Assembly (NCBI RefSeq): GCF_017742245.1 | Contig: NZ_JAGHKO010000005.1 | Coordinates: 372,001 to 436,000 of the forward strand | Direction: 5' to 3' | Length of the DNA: 64,000 bases | DNA from: Niastella soli | GTDB lineage: Bacteria > Bacteroidota > Bacteroidia > Chitinophagales > Chitinophagaceae | Shown here: positions 53,936-63,361 of the stretch, in pieces | Numbering within the stretch: the first letter of the stretch is position 1 | How the letters are laid out: every line of letters starts with the position of its first letter | Translations under genes and position numbers: made by a program | Notes under the pieces: model-generated | Databases searched by the model: none | The model's input: the letters and a program-made list of their open reading frames with translations, nothing else | What the model was told of the DNA's origin: nothing

Positions 53936-53970
53936 AAAAGGGATGGAACTCAAATTCCATCCCTTTTTTT
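53936..53970 (+). terminator. Rho-independent terminator
   Basis: AAAAGGGATGGAA and TTCCATCCCTTTT pair around ctcaaa, followed by a run of T, 16 bases after the lipoprotein stop. Confidence 0.9.
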
Positions 53971-54038
53971 ATTTATTGAACTCAGGGTGATTTAAAAAAA
54001 ATCAGGGCAATAGTCCGAAAAGGCCCTTTTTCCTTTAA

Positions 54039-54187
54039 CGAAGAAATCCTTTTCTACGGCACCTGACAATAAAACCGGGTAAAAGATCGAAAAGGCACTT
54101 ACGGCGACATTTTAATTAAACTACCTTTTACGGGGCAGGATTGATTACCTGCATCTTCGCCTTGAATCGAAGAAATCCTTTTCTACG
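54039..54187. repeat. 20-bp direct repeat in a gene-free gap
   Basis: The sequence cgaagaaatccttttctacg occurs exactly at 54039-54058 and 54168-54187, 129 bases apart, with similar flanks (tttaa.../ttgaat..., then gcacc/acacc). A weaker inverted relative, gtagtagaaaatttctttt, lies near 54239. No gene is seen in the gap 53971-54345. Confidence 0.7.
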
Positions 54188-54345
54188 ACACCGGTTTCGT
54201 TATACAAAGATGGCTACCCGCTGCGCAACTGATCTGCGTAGTAGAAAATTTCTTTTTATTTTTTACGGAGTATGGAAACTTACACCCGACGCATCTAATT
54301 GAATTGGCTAAAGTCAATCAATTCTATTAACTATTGCGCCTTCCC

Positions 54346-55500
54346 ATGAGAAAATTATCATGTCTTGTTTTTGTCCTTTTGTCTCAACTGGGCAGCATAA
54401 CAGCCCAATCGTCACTGCCTGATAAAAATAAAGTGATGGAGTTTTTTCAGAATATGGAATACGAGGATGCCATCAACTATTTACTCATTGCTGAAAAGGC
54501 AGATAGTTTAAATCTTCAGGTGCTGGGCTATTTGGGGTATGCCTACCAGATGAATGAGGAGCCAAACAATGCCAGCAGATATTATCAAAAAATGTTGGAT
54601 GTTGATTCCAATAATGTATCTGCCAACCAGTATTTTTCCAGTCTCTATAGCGATGAAGATCCTGTAACGGCCCGCAAATACTTATCCCGGTTGATCAACC
54701 GTAATCCACAGAAATCGGTTTACTACAGAAAGATGGGCGATCTGTTCCGGCGTAAAAATCAGAAAGATTCCGCTTTTATTTATTATGAACAGGCATTCCG
54801 GTTGTTGCCAAACGATAGCAGAAATGGAGCAGCCCTTTCTGATCTTTTAATTGATCAGAAAAATTACCAGCGGGCGGATAGTATTATTGATGAAGGCCTG
54901 CTCAGGGATTCTTTAAGTATTGCTTATTTAAAATTGCGGATAAAATCATCGTACGAAGCAGCAGCTTATCAAAAGGTCATTATACCAGGTGAAAGGCTGT
55001 TGCGGTTGGGGGAAGGATCGTCAACCACGCTTACCCAGGTTGTGTTGGCTTATTATAATCTGAAGCTGTATAAGGACTGCATCAGGGTTTGCGAGCTGCT
55101 GATCGAAAAAGGGATGGCTGGCGAAAATATATTTTATTATGCGGCTAAATCACATGCGAAATTGAGGGAATTTGAGGAAAGCAATGAACTGCTCAAAACA
55201 TGCCTGGGGCTGGCTATCTCAAACACGGCTGAATATTATTTCCATGCATTGGGGGATAATTATGAAGAGCTGAAGCAATATAAAAAGGCCATCGCCCAAT
55301 ATGATACCGCATACTATTTATTTAAAAACCCATTGATGCTGTACGATTGCGGGCGGATATGGGATGGGAGTTTAAATAATTATAGTGCGGCTAAAAAATA
55401 TTATAGCAAATACCTGTCACTGGCAAAGCCACAATCGACTGATGAAAAAAAAGCCTATAATTACATCAGGAAGAAGTATCGTAAAGAAAATGATCAATAA
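54346..55500 (+). CDS. Exported TPR-repeat protein
   Basis: A 384-residue protein from the ATG giving MRKLSCLVFVLL. The signal peptide ends near I-T-A-Q-S. At least six TPR-like pairs of helices follow, for example Y-L-G-Y-A-Y-Q-M-N-E-E-P-N-N-A-S-R-Y, Y-R-K-M-G-D-L-F-R-R-K-N-Q, and A-L-G-D-N-Y-E-E-L-K-Q-Y-K-K-A-I-A. TPR domains mediate protein contacts, so a scaffold or lipoprotein-trafficking role is possible. The FtsX permease gene begins 26 bases after the stop, which suggests a shared transcript. Confidence 0.85.
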   Translation: MRKLSCLVFVLLSQLGSITAQSSLPDKNKVMEFFQNMEYEDAINYLLIAEKADSLNLQVLGYLGYAYQMNEEPNNASRYYQKMLDVDSNNVSANQYFSSLYSDEDPVTARKYLSRLINRNPQKSVYYRKMGDLFRRKNQKDSAFIYYEQAFRLLPNDSRNGAALSDLLIDQKNYQRADSIIDEGLLRDSLSIAYLKLRIKSSYEAAAYQKVIIPGERLLRLGEGSSTTLTQVVLAYYNLKLYKDCIRVCELLIEKGMAGENIFYYAAKSHAKLREFEESNELLKTCLGLAISNTAEYYFHALGDNYEELKQYKKAIAQYDTAYYLFKNPLMLYDCGRIWDGSLNNYSAAKKYYSKYLSLAKPQSTDEKKAYNYIRKKYRKENDQ

Positions 55501-55526
55501 GTCACCGTTCAACACTATTGCCTGCC

Positions 55527-57938
55527 ATGATCAGAAATTATTTTAAAACTGCCTGCCGGAGTCTTAAAAGGAATAAGGGTTTTACTTTCCTCAATATTCT
55601 GGGATTGACAATCGGCCTGGCCGTTTGCCTGTTGATAGTTTTTTATGTGCTTGACGAAACCAGTTACGACCGGTACAACAGTAATGGAAAGCGTATATAC
55701 AGGGTAAACACCGATACGAAATTCAACACCAGCGTAACTTCCAGTGCTAATACAGCACCCAAAGTAGCAGAAGCTTTGCGGCTCAATTTTCCGGAGATCG
55801 AAAAAACAGTAAGGCTGCTGCCTGATGAAGGGGTGCGGTTCCAAAAAGGCGATGAATTGGTGGTGGAAAAAAACGCCCTGTATTGTGATCCCACCGTCTT
55901 TGATATTTTCACTTTGCCTATGCTGGAGGGGGATCCACACACCGCTCTTACAGAACCACACACCGTTGTTATTTCCGAACGAATGGCAGAAAAATACTTT
56001 AATACAACGCATGTGCTGGGTAGGGTGCTTGTTAGGGTAGGGGATAACAATCGAAACAGCAACTTAAAGATTACAGGTGTTATTAAAGACCTGCCTGTGC
56101 AGTCACATTTCGAGGCTGACGTTTTGGAATCGATGATCTCAGATCCTTTAGCTTCCAATGAAAACCTGGCAGCCATTTTCCCTTTTCATACCTATCTTTT
56201 ATTGAAACCGCATACGGATCACAAAGCATTAGAAGCCAAGTTTCCAGCCTTTTTGAAGAAGTATCTTGATTTCATAGAAGAGATGGAAAAACAGGGCGAC
56301 TATATAAAATTGAACCTTACTCCTTTATTTGATATTCACCTGCAATCAAACCGGTCAAACGAACTGGGGGCTAACGGTAATATTCAATACATCTATATTT
56401 ATTCGGGCGTAGCCCTGTTCATATTGTTGCTGGCCTGTATAAATTTCATGAACCTTTCTACCGCACATTCCGCAAACCGGGCAAAAGAGGTGGGTGTAAG
56501 AAAAGTGTTGGGTTCATCACGCATGGGTCTCGTACTGCAATTTATTTCAGAGTCAATGCTGATGAGCTTTTTTGCAACGGTTGCCGCCATATTGCTTGCA
56601 TGGGCGTTGCTGCCTTTTTTCAATCAAATATCAGGTAAAACGCTTGCCCTTACCAGCAGCACGTTTGTTTGGCTGCTGCCAGCTATAACAGGTATTACGC
56701 TGGTTGTTGGGTTATTGGCAGGTTCATACCCCGCCTTCTTCCTTTCAGCATTCATGCCGGTTAAAGTACTTAAGGGCAAAACTGCTGCAGGGATCAAAGG
56801 GAACGGGCTCCGCAGCCTGCTGGTCATATTCCAGTTCTCCATTTCCATTTTTCTTATCATTGGAACGCTGATCATCTATAACCAATTGAATTATATGCAA
56901 CACAAGAGCCTTGGTTTTAACAGAAAGCAAGTGCTGTTGGTAAAGCAGATGAATGTATTGAATAAGCAGGCGAATGTATTTAAGCAGGAAATGCTGAATT
57001 TGCCGGGCGTGACAAGCGCTACGCTCAGCTCTTTTATGCCAACCGCTCACAGAAGATGGTCCAATTACGTTACTGCTAATAACAACGTGCATCAAACGGA
57101 ATTCTGGCCCGTTGATGAAGATTACCTCCGTACGCTGAATATCAGTCTGGATAATGGAAGAGATTTCAACCCGGCGCTTTCATCTGACTCGTCTGCTGTA
57201 ATTATCAATCAAACGGCTGCCAGGTCAATGGGCTTTGCCGGTGATGCCATTGATAAGACCATTGCGTATGGTACCAATCAGAAACAATATCATATTATAG
57301 GTGTTGTAAAAGATTTTAATTTCAATTCCCTTAGAGATAACATTACACCGGTGGTTTTAACAATGACCACCCCCTTTGAGCGAAAAAAACAAGGCGACGG
57401 ACCAGATGTGCTGGCTATTAAATTGAATACCGGAGAATTACCGGTGCTGATGTCTCTGATAGAAAAAAAGTGGAAGGCTTTTTCGAAGGACCAGGCATTT
57501 GATTATTCTTTTATGGATGAAGATTTTGATGGACTGTACCGTGCAGAACAACGCACGGGAAAAATTGCTATCCTGTTTACAACGCTTGCCATTTTTATCG
57601 CCTGTTTGGGTCTGTTTGGTTTAGCCGCTTATACCGCTGAACAGCGTACCAGGGAAATAGGCATCCGAAAAGTGTTAGGAGCGAATGTGGCTGACCTGGT
57701 AACCATGCTTGCTGCGAATTTCATGAAACTCGTGTTTATTGCCTTCCTGGTGGCGGTACCATTGGCCTGGCTGTTTATGAATAAATGGTTACAGGGTTTT
57801 GCTTACCGGGAAAGCATTTCATGGTGGGTGTTTATTACGGCAGGGCTGGGGGCCTTCTTACTTGCACTGGTTACCATTATCTCCCAATTTATCAGGGCTG
57901 CCATAGTCAATCCGGTTCAAAGTTTAAAAGTTGAATAG
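55527..57938 (+). CDS. FtsX/MacB-type ABC transporter permease
   Basis: An 803-residue membrane protein from the ATG giving MIRNYFKTACRSL. The first helix covers about 20-40, then a MacB-type periplasmic core (about 45-260), an FtsX domain of three helices (about 285-410, A-K-E-V-G-V-R-K-V-L-G-S-S), a second periplasmic core, and a second FtsX domain (about 675-795, R-E-I-G-I-R-K-V-L-G-A-N). It ends in V-N-P-V-Q-S-L-K-V-E. The doubled FtsX layout is usual in Bacteroidota. No ATPase gene is adjacent, so the ATPase must be encoded elsewhere. It is probably involved in macrolide-like, peptide or lipoprotein export. Confidence 0.92.
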   Translation: MIRNYFKTACRSLKRNKGFTFLNILGLTIGLAVCLLIVFYVLDETSYDRYNSNGKRIYRVNTDTKFNTSVTSSANTAPKVAEALRLNFPEIEKTVRLLPDEGVRFQKGDELVVEKNALYCDPTVFDIFTLPMLEGDPHTALTEPHTVVISERMAEKYFNTTHVLGRVLVRVGDNNRNSNLKITGVIKDLPVQSHFEADVLESMISDPLASNENLAAIFPFHTYLLLKPHTDHKALEAKFPAFLKKYLDFIEEMEKQGDYIKLNLTPLFDIHLQSNRSNELGANGNIQYIYIYSGVALFILLLACINFMNLSTAHSANRAKEVGVRKVLGSSRMGLVLQFISESMLMSFFATVAAILLAWALLPFFNQISGKTLALTSSTFVWLLPAITGITLVVGLLAGSYPAFFLSAFMPVKVLKGKTAAGIKGNGLRSLLVIFQFSISIFLIIGTLIIYNQLNYMQHKSLGFNRKQVLLVKQMNVLNKQANVFKQEMLNLPGVTSATLSSFMPTAHRRWSNYVTANNNVHQTEFWPVDEDYLRTLNISLDNGRDFNPALSSDSSAVIINQTAARSMGFAGDAIDKTIAYGTNQKQYHIIGVVKDFNFNSLRDNITPVVLTMTTPFERKKQGDGPDVLAIKLNTGELPVLMSLIEKKWKAFSKDQAFDYSFMDEDFDGLYRAEQRTGKIAILFTTLAIFIACLGLFGLAAYTAEQRTREIGIRKVLGANVADLVTMLAANFMKLVFIAFLVAVPLAWLFMNKWLQGFAYRESISWWVFITAGLGAFLLALVTIISQFIRAAIVNPVQSLKVE

Positions 57939-58062
57939 TATGATGAGCTATTTCTTCATTGAAATTATTGGCAGCTGCTGCACGTTTATCGTCCAAAACT
58001 ACACACTTATACCTTAAAACTGCACGAATATCAGCTTGTAAGACACATATATAGGAAGATAT

Positions 58063-58070
58063 TATCTTTG
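58063..58070 (+). promoter_or_regulatory. Candidate -7 element for the NHL lipoprotein gene
   Basis: TATCTTTG matches TAnnTTTG, 77 bases before the ATG. A TTG lies 24 bases further upstream (58036-58038), slightly farther than the usual -33 spacing. Confidence 0.4.
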
Positions 58071-58147
58071 CCAACCGAAATACATACCCGCTTTCGGGTG
58101 TATCTCGAATTGCATTGTAAAATATCAAATTGTTAAAGACCGATCTT

Positions 58148-59530
58148 ATGAAAATGACTTTTCGTGGCGCCTTGTTGTGCGCGAGTATAGCCTCTTGTCT
58201 GATCCTGTTCTCCTGTAGCAAAAATGATTCATCGTCTGATCCTTCTTCCAATCCGCCAAAAGATTCTGTTGTAACTCCGGTTGTGAACTCCATCTCGCCT
58301 TCGCATGGTACAGCAACCACATCGGTGACCATTTATGGCGCGGGTTTCAGCGAATTTGTAACGCAGGATAGTGTTTTATTCAATGGAGTTAAGGCCGTGT
58401 TGGTCAGCGCCAGTAAAACACAGATCGTGGCTAAGGTGCCGCTGGGTTGTGGTACGGGCAAGATCACGGTGTACTGTAATGGAACACAGATCACCGGGCC
58501 GGTATTTACGTATGATCCCAGTTACGTCGTTAGTCTGCTGGCAGGCAGCGGGAACATGGGTTTTACAAACGGGACTGGTGCGGCTGCCAGTTTCTGGGGG
58601 CTGGGTGACGTAGTAACTGATGCCAGTGGCAATGTCTATGTTACTGAAATGGGCAATCATACCATTCGCAAAATTACCCCCGATGGGGTGGTTACCACCC
58701 TGGCCGGTGGACTTGGAACGGGTGCCGAAGATGGTACGGGAATAGATGCCCACTTTTATAACGTAAAAGGGATCGCCATCGATGCAGCCGGCACACTGTA
58801 TGTATGCGATGATGGCAATTATATAATCCGGAAAATTACCTTATCAGGTGTCGTTACAACGTTAACCAGTGGGGGATATGGGTTTGCCGACGGACCAGGT
58901 GCTACTGCCAAATTTTCTACAGTCGAAGGCATTGCAGTTGACAAAAACGGGAATGTATATGTGTGCGATGCAGGCAATAACAGAATAAGAAAAATTACAC
59001 CCGCCGGCGTGGTATCTACCCTGGCCGGGACCGGCGTTCCAGGTGGAAATGATGGCCCCGGCGCTTCTGCTACTTTCAATGCTCCTATTGATGTGGCAGT
59101 AGATATCAGTGGCAATGTGTATGTAACTGAGAACAGTCGTAAACAGTTTTATAACAATGTATATTATCCAGGTAATAATAAGATCCGTAAGATCACCCCG
59201 GACGGTACCGTGAGTACCTTTGCAGGTAGTGGTGCTGTAGGTGCAACCAATGGAAACGGTGCAGCTGCCAGCTTTAATGATCCCGGTGGTCTTTGTTTCG
59301 ACAGCAATGGCAATTTATACGTGACGGAAGTGAGCGGCAATAGCATTCGTAAAATCACCCCCAACGGCGATGTGACCACTGTGGCCGGTTCTATATCAGC
59401 TGGCGCCACTAATGGTACCATTGATGTAGCTACCTTTAAAAACCCCGTCGGCATAGCTGCTGACAATAATGGTAATTTGTATGTAGCAGATTTTGGCAAT
59501 GTGATGATCCGAAAGCTCTCCCTGAAATAA
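58148..59530 (+). CDS. IPT/TIG and NHL-repeat lipoprotein
   Basis: A 460-residue lipoprotein from the ATG giving MKMTFRGALLC. The lipobox is I-L-F-S-C, then SKNDSSS. Residues about 45-125 are an IPT/TIG domain (S-I-S-P-S-H-G-T-A-T-T-S-V-T-I-Y-G-A-G-F). Five or six NHL blades follow, each with a core like G-N-V-Y-V-T-E-M-G-N-H-T-I-R-K-I-T-P and a spacer with T-L-A-G. Such propellers bind ligands or glycans at the surface. The gene is flanked by a strong terminator and has its own -7 candidate, so it is probably monocistronic. Confidence 0.9.
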   Translation: MKMTFRGALLCASIASCLILFSCSKNDSSSDPSSNPPKDSVVTPVVNSISPSHGTATTSVTIYGAGFSEFVTQDSVLFNGVKAVLVSASKTQIVAKVPLGCGTGKITVYCNGTQITGPVFTYDPSYVVSLLAGSGNMGFTNGTGAAASFWGLGDVVTDASGNVYVTEMGNHTIRKITPDGVVTTLAGGLGTGAEDGTGIDAHFYNVKGIAIDAAGTLYVCDDGNYIIRKITLSGVVTTLTSGGYGFADGPGATAKFSTVEGIAVDKNGNVYVCDAGNNRIRKITPAGVVSTLAGTGVPGGNDGPGASATFNAPIDVAVDISGNVYVTENSRKQFYNNVYYPGNNKIRKITPDGTVSTFAGSGAVGATNGNGAAASFNDPGGLCFDSNGNLYVTEVSGNSIRKITPNGDVTTVAGSISAGATNGTIDVATFKNPVGIAADNNGNLYVADFGNVMIRKLSLK

Positions 59531-59555
59531 TTATCCGGAACTCCCGGCATTGATG

Positions 59556-59599
59556 GGGCTGTTCCCATGTTGTTAAAAACATGGAGACAGCCCTTTTTT
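59556..59599 (+). terminator. Rho-independent terminator
   Basis: GGGCTGT-tc-CCATGTT pairs with AACATGG-ag-ACAGCCC around a short loop, then six T residues. It lies 26 bases after the NHL gene stop. Confidence 0.92.
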
Positions 59600-59619
59600 A
59601 CTAGATTGGGATGGAACGT

Positions 59620-60534
59620 TCATTTTATATTGGCCTTTAGTTCTTTCAAAAGCGTATCGAATCGCACCCAATAAAAATTACAATCTTTTTCACTGGTGCC
59701 CCGGGTATAAAACAGATATTTCCCATCTGGCGATACATACTGCCCGAACCGGTGGGCGAGGCCATCGTTGATCGTTGGCCCCAGGCTTTGTGGCACTGTC
59801 CAGGTATTGTCTTTCTTTCTAAAACTGATCCAAAGTTCCGATTCATAACTTTGGGTTTCTTTGGCCGAGATAATAATATAAGACTCATCAGGGGCAATAA
59901 AAAAATCGCCATCGAAACCTTTTGTATTAATAGTATTTCCCAGGCTGCTGATCGCAGTATCTTTTTCTGAGATGGTCAGCTTACAAAAGTCGTATGTGCT
60001 CCAATCGCTTTTGCTTCCGGCAGTCCCATTGCTGCTCACATAATAGGTATCGGTACTGGCAGCCTGAAAATTGTACAGGCCGTATGGTTTCTCCAGCCAC
60101 AATACGGGTTTCATCCATCCTTTTGTTGATTTTTGTAGAACCCATACCTGGCCATTGGGAGCGCCCAGAAAGATTGTTCTCTCATCAGGAGACAGGGCAG
60201 GATTGGTTAGATTTTCAGCAATAACGACCGGCTTTTGCCACGATTCCCCATTAAACACCAGTTCCTTTGTGCCGGAGCCTTCATTGTTAAACCAATGTTT
60301 CGCATAGGAATAGTAGAAGGCCCGGCCGTCGCTTGAAAAGCTCACTTTTCCCAATACAATGCCCGAATCGGCCAATATTCCTTTCCCAAATATCTCAGGC
60401 GTATCGCCTGGTGGTTTTTGACCCAGGTAGGCGGCTGGACTGTTCCACAGATCTTTTTGGCCAATAGCATTACACGATAAGCATGTATAAAACAAAGAAG
60501 CAAGGATACAAATGGCAAGGCGTTTCTTGTTCAT
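59620..60534 (-). CDS. PD40/TolB-like beta-propeller protein
   Basis: A 304-residue exported protein from the ATG giving MNKKRLAICILA. The signal peptide runs to about C-L-S-C-N, so it may be a lipoprotein. Repeated PD40-type motifs are visible: V-S-F-S-S-D-G-R-A-F-Y-Y-S, N-P-A-L-S-P-D-E-R-T-I-F-L-G, F-I-A-P-D-E-S-Y-I-I-I-S and Y-V-S-P-D-G-K-Y-L-F-Y-T. This resembles the WD40-like part of TolB and OmpA-associated proteins. There is no catalytic motif. It stands alone, convergent with the NHL lipoprotein gene. Confidence 0.85.
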   Translation of the reverse strand: MNKKRLAICILASLFYTCLSCNAIGQKDLWNSPAAYLGQKPPGDTPEIFGKGILADSGIVLGKVSFSSDGRAFYYSYAKHWFNNEGSGTKELVFNGESWQKPVVIAENLTNPALSPDERTIFLGAPNGQVWVLQKSTKGWMKPVLWLEKPYGLYNFQAASTDTYYVSSNGTAGSKSDWSTYDFCKLTISEKDTAISSLGNTINTKGFDGDFFIAPDESYIIISAKETQSYESELWISFRKKDNTWTVPQSLGPTINDGLAHRFGQYVSPDGKYLFYTRGTSEKDCNFYWVRFDTLLKELKANIK

Positions 60535-60827
60535 TTTAATAGTTTGCAGGGTTACTGTTATTTGTTGCAAATCTTTGTAATCCGGTAGAAATTATGCCTG
60601 TATGGGCTGTTCAAGTTGGTTCAAATTTGTTCAAGATCGGCCCACCTATTTTTCATCCATTTATATCGATTTATTAATTTTAATTCGTTGTTAATGAATA
60701 ATTAGAAACTTTTGACCAGCCGGTATGTTAATAACCAATAATTTTACCGACTGTTTTTATCCTACCCATCGTTTTTACTCCTGCCCAAATTGTTAGCCGT
60801 TATTTAATCACCTGTTATTACACTTCT

Positions 60828-62165
60828 ATGAGAGGAGTATCTACTTTGCTATTGCTATTGATACTGTGTCCTTCAATAATGTATCCGCAGGCAATTACTG
60901 ATACGCTTAAGGAAGCGACCCTTCCCAATTGCATCCGGTATGGGCTGGAACATCAGCCTGCCATCCGGGCTTCCCTGATTGATGAAGAGATTACCGAAGC
61001 AACTATTAAAAACAAACTGGCCGACTGGTACCCACAACTAAATGTAACGGCTAACTTTCAGCACTACCTGAAAATGCCGGTTTCTATCTTTCCGGATTTC
61101 ACCAATCCCAATGGCCCCAAACGGGAGGTGCAAACAGGGGTACGTAATTACTTTACACCGCAGCTTGCATTAACACAAACCATTTTTGACCGGGATGTAC
61201 TACTGGCAAGCCGTACTGCCCGGGATGTTCGCAAACAGGCTAAACAAACTACTACCGCCAATAAAATTGATGTGGCGGCTGCTATTTCAAAAGCGTTTTA
61301 CGATGTGTTGCTTTCCATGCAGCAAATACAGGTGTTGGAAGAAACCATTACCCGGCTCGACCGGAGTTTGAAAGATGCGTATTATCAATACCAGAGCGGT
61401 GTAACAGATAAAGTCGATTATAAAAGAGCTACCATTTCGTTGAACAACTCCAAGGCCGACCGGAAGGTGGCCCAGGAAATGCTTTTTGCCCGGTATGCCT
61501 ATCTTAAACAGCAAATGGGCTATCCCGCCGAAAAGTCATTACAACTGTCATACGATACCACACATATGGAAGGGGAGGTAGCCTTCGATACGTTACAAAA
61601 AGTACAGTATGAAAGCCGGATAGAATTCCAGCAATTGCAAACCCAGCAACGGCTGTTACAGGCCAATCTAAAATACAATAAATGGAGTTATCTCCCCACG
61701 TTGTCGGCCTTTGGTTATTATAACCTTATTTATCAGAATGATGAATTTTCAAAATTGGGCAGTCGGTCGTTCCCCAATTCGTATGTCGGCCTTGGGTTCG
61801 CCTGGCCGCTTTTTCAGGGCGGCAAGCGAATATGGAATGTAAGACAGGCCAACCTGGAGTTAAAACGAAATGAGGTGGCCATGACTGACCTTAAAAATAA
61901 TATCAACGCCCAGTTCAGCCAGGCTATAGCTACTTATAAAGGGTTTCTCGCTGATTTTTATGCCCAGAAGGAAAACCTTGACCTGGCCAGTGATGTATTA
62001 AGCACCCTGACGTTGCAATACAAGTCAGGGGTTAAAACCTACCTGGATGTTATTATTGCCGAAACCCAATTGCACACTACTCAATTGAACTATTATAATT
62101 CCTTATACCAGGTAATATCAAGTAAAATAGATGTTGAAAAAGCACTCGGTACCTTGACGTACTGA
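60828..62165 (+). CDS. TolC-family outer-membrane efflux protein
   Basis: A 445-residue protein with signal peptide to about M-Y-P-Q-A. It has the paired long helical hairpins of TolC (A-S-L-I-D-E-E-I-T-E-A, Q-L-A-L-T-Q-T-I-F-D, A-A-A-I-S-K-A-F-Y-D-V-L-L, and near the end L-Q-Y-K-S-G-V-K-T-Y-L-D-V-I-I-A-E). W-P-L-F-Q-G-G marks the second repeat. It forms the outer-membrane channel of the RND efflux system encoded downstream, with a 13-base gap to the adaptor gene. The 293-base gap upstream holds no gene and no obvious terminator. Confidence 0.92.
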   Translation: MRGVSTLLLLLILCPSIMYPQAITDTLKEATLPNCIRYGLEHQPAIRASLIDEEITEATIKNKLADWYPQLNVTANFQHYLKMPVSIFPDFTNPNGPKREVQTGVRNYFTPQLALTQTIFDRDVLLASRTARDVRKQAKQTTTANKIDVAAAISKAFYDVLLSMQQIQVLEETITRLDRSLKDAYYQYQSGVTDKVDYKRATISLNNSKADRKVAQEMLFARYAYLKQQMGYPAEKSLQLSYDTTHMEGEVAFDTLQKVQYESRIEFQQLQTQQRLLQANLKYNKWSYLPTLSAFGYYNLIYQNDEFSKLGSRSFPNSYVGLGFAWPLFQGGKRIWNVRQANLELKRNEVAMTDLKNNINAQFSQAIATYKGFLADFYAQKENLDLASDVLSTLTLQYKSGVKTYLDVIIAETQLHTTQLNYYNSLYQVISSKIDVEKALGTLTY

Positions 62166-62178
62166 AATAATAAAGCTA

Positions 62179-63327
62179 ATGTATATGAACAAAAAGCTTT
62201 CATGGGCAATTATTTTTACCGCCGCAGGTTGGTTGCTGTCGTCGTGTAAAGATGATAAAGCCAATTCCCAACAAGCCGCTCCGCCGCCAGTTCCTGTAAA
62301 TGTATATACCGTAAGCAAAGGCAAGGCCTCTTATTATGATCAATATCCCGCTACGGTAACGGCGTTGAACCAGGTTGACCTCCGGCCACAGGTGAATGGG
62401 TATCTCACCGGCATCTTTTTCAAAGATGGCAGCCGGGTAAAAAAGGGGCAGAAGTTATATGAAATAGACCGCCAGCAGTATGTAGCGAATTACCAACAGG
62501 CCCAGGCCAATTTACAGGTACAGCAAACCAACCTGATAAAAGCACAAAAGGATGCCGACCGCTATCATGAGCTGGAAAAGCATGATGCTATTGCTAAACA
62601 AACGGTAGACTATGCCGACGCGGCCCTCGCTGCTGCCGAAAAACAGGTGGTTGCTGCCAAAGCAAATGTAGAAAGTGTTCAAACCGGTTTGCGCTATACT
62701 ACTATTTATGCACCCTTCGATGGTACCATTGGCATTTCACTGGCCAAAATGGGAACTGCTGTTTCTGCCGGACAAACTTTGCTTAATACCATTTCTTCTG
62801 ATGATCCGATGGCTGTTGACCTGGCCATTGATCAAAAAGACCTCTATCGTTTTGCGCAGTTGCAAAAGAAAAACGCCAATGCGAATGATTCTACTTTTAA
62901 GCTGATACTTCCGGGACAGGAAACTTATCCTCATTCCGGCCAGATCTATTTAATTGACCGGGCCGTTGATCCACAAACAGGTACTATAAAAGCCCGGCTG
63001 CTTTTTCCCAATAAACAAAGCGAACTGAAAGCGGGGATGACAGCCAATGTGCGGATCCTGAACAACGCCAATACCGAAAAATTACTGATACCCCAAAAAG
63101 CAGTTGTTGAGCAAATGGGTGAATACTTTGTATATACTACCGATGGCAAAACGGCCCATCAGAAAAAGGTTAGCCTGGGCGCAAGAATTGGTGACCGGAT
63201 TGTTGTTAACGATGGGGTGACTGAAGGTGAACAGGTTATAACCGATGGCCTGCAAAAGTTAAAGGAAGGAGCGCCTGTTCAGTTGGGGCAATCAAAACCA
63301 GCCTCAGCACCCACTGCAGCTAAGTAA
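62179..63327 (+). CDS. RND efflux periplasmic adaptor (membrane fusion protein)
   Basis: A 382-residue lipoprotein. The ATG at the second Met (residue 3) is nearly as good. The lipobox is L-L-S-S-C, then KDDKANS. The HlyD/AcrA layout is clear: a lipoyl half (D-L-R-P-Q-V-N-G-Y-L-T, V-K-K-G-Q-K-L-Y-E-I-D), an alpha-hairpin (about 90-165), the other lipoyl half (T-I-Y-A-P-F-D-G-T-I-G), a beta-barrel, and a membrane-proximal domain ending V-I-T-D-G-L-Q-K-L. It links the inner-membrane pump and the TolC channel encoded on either side. Confidence 0.94.
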   Translation: MYMNKKLSWAIIFTAAGWLLSSCKDDKANSQQAAPPPVPVNVYTVSKGKASYYDQYPATVTALNQVDLRPQVNGYLTGIFFKDGSRVKKGQKLYEIDRQQYVANYQQAQANLQVQQTNLIKAQKDADRYHELEKHDAIAKQTVDYADAALAAAEKQVVAAKANVESVQTGLRYTTIYAPFDGTIGISLAKMGTAVSAGQTLLNTISSDDPMAVDLAIDQKDLYRFAQLQKKNANANDSTFKLILPGQETYPHSGQIYLIDRAVDPQTGTIKARLLFPNKQSELKAGMTANVRILNNANTEKLLIPQKAVVEQMGEYFVYTTDGKTAHQKKVSLGARIGDRIVVNDGVTEGEQVITDGLQKLKEGAPVQLGQSKPASAPTAAK

Positions 63328-63361
63328 TAATGAATATTGACCATTTTCAAGAAGCTACAAT

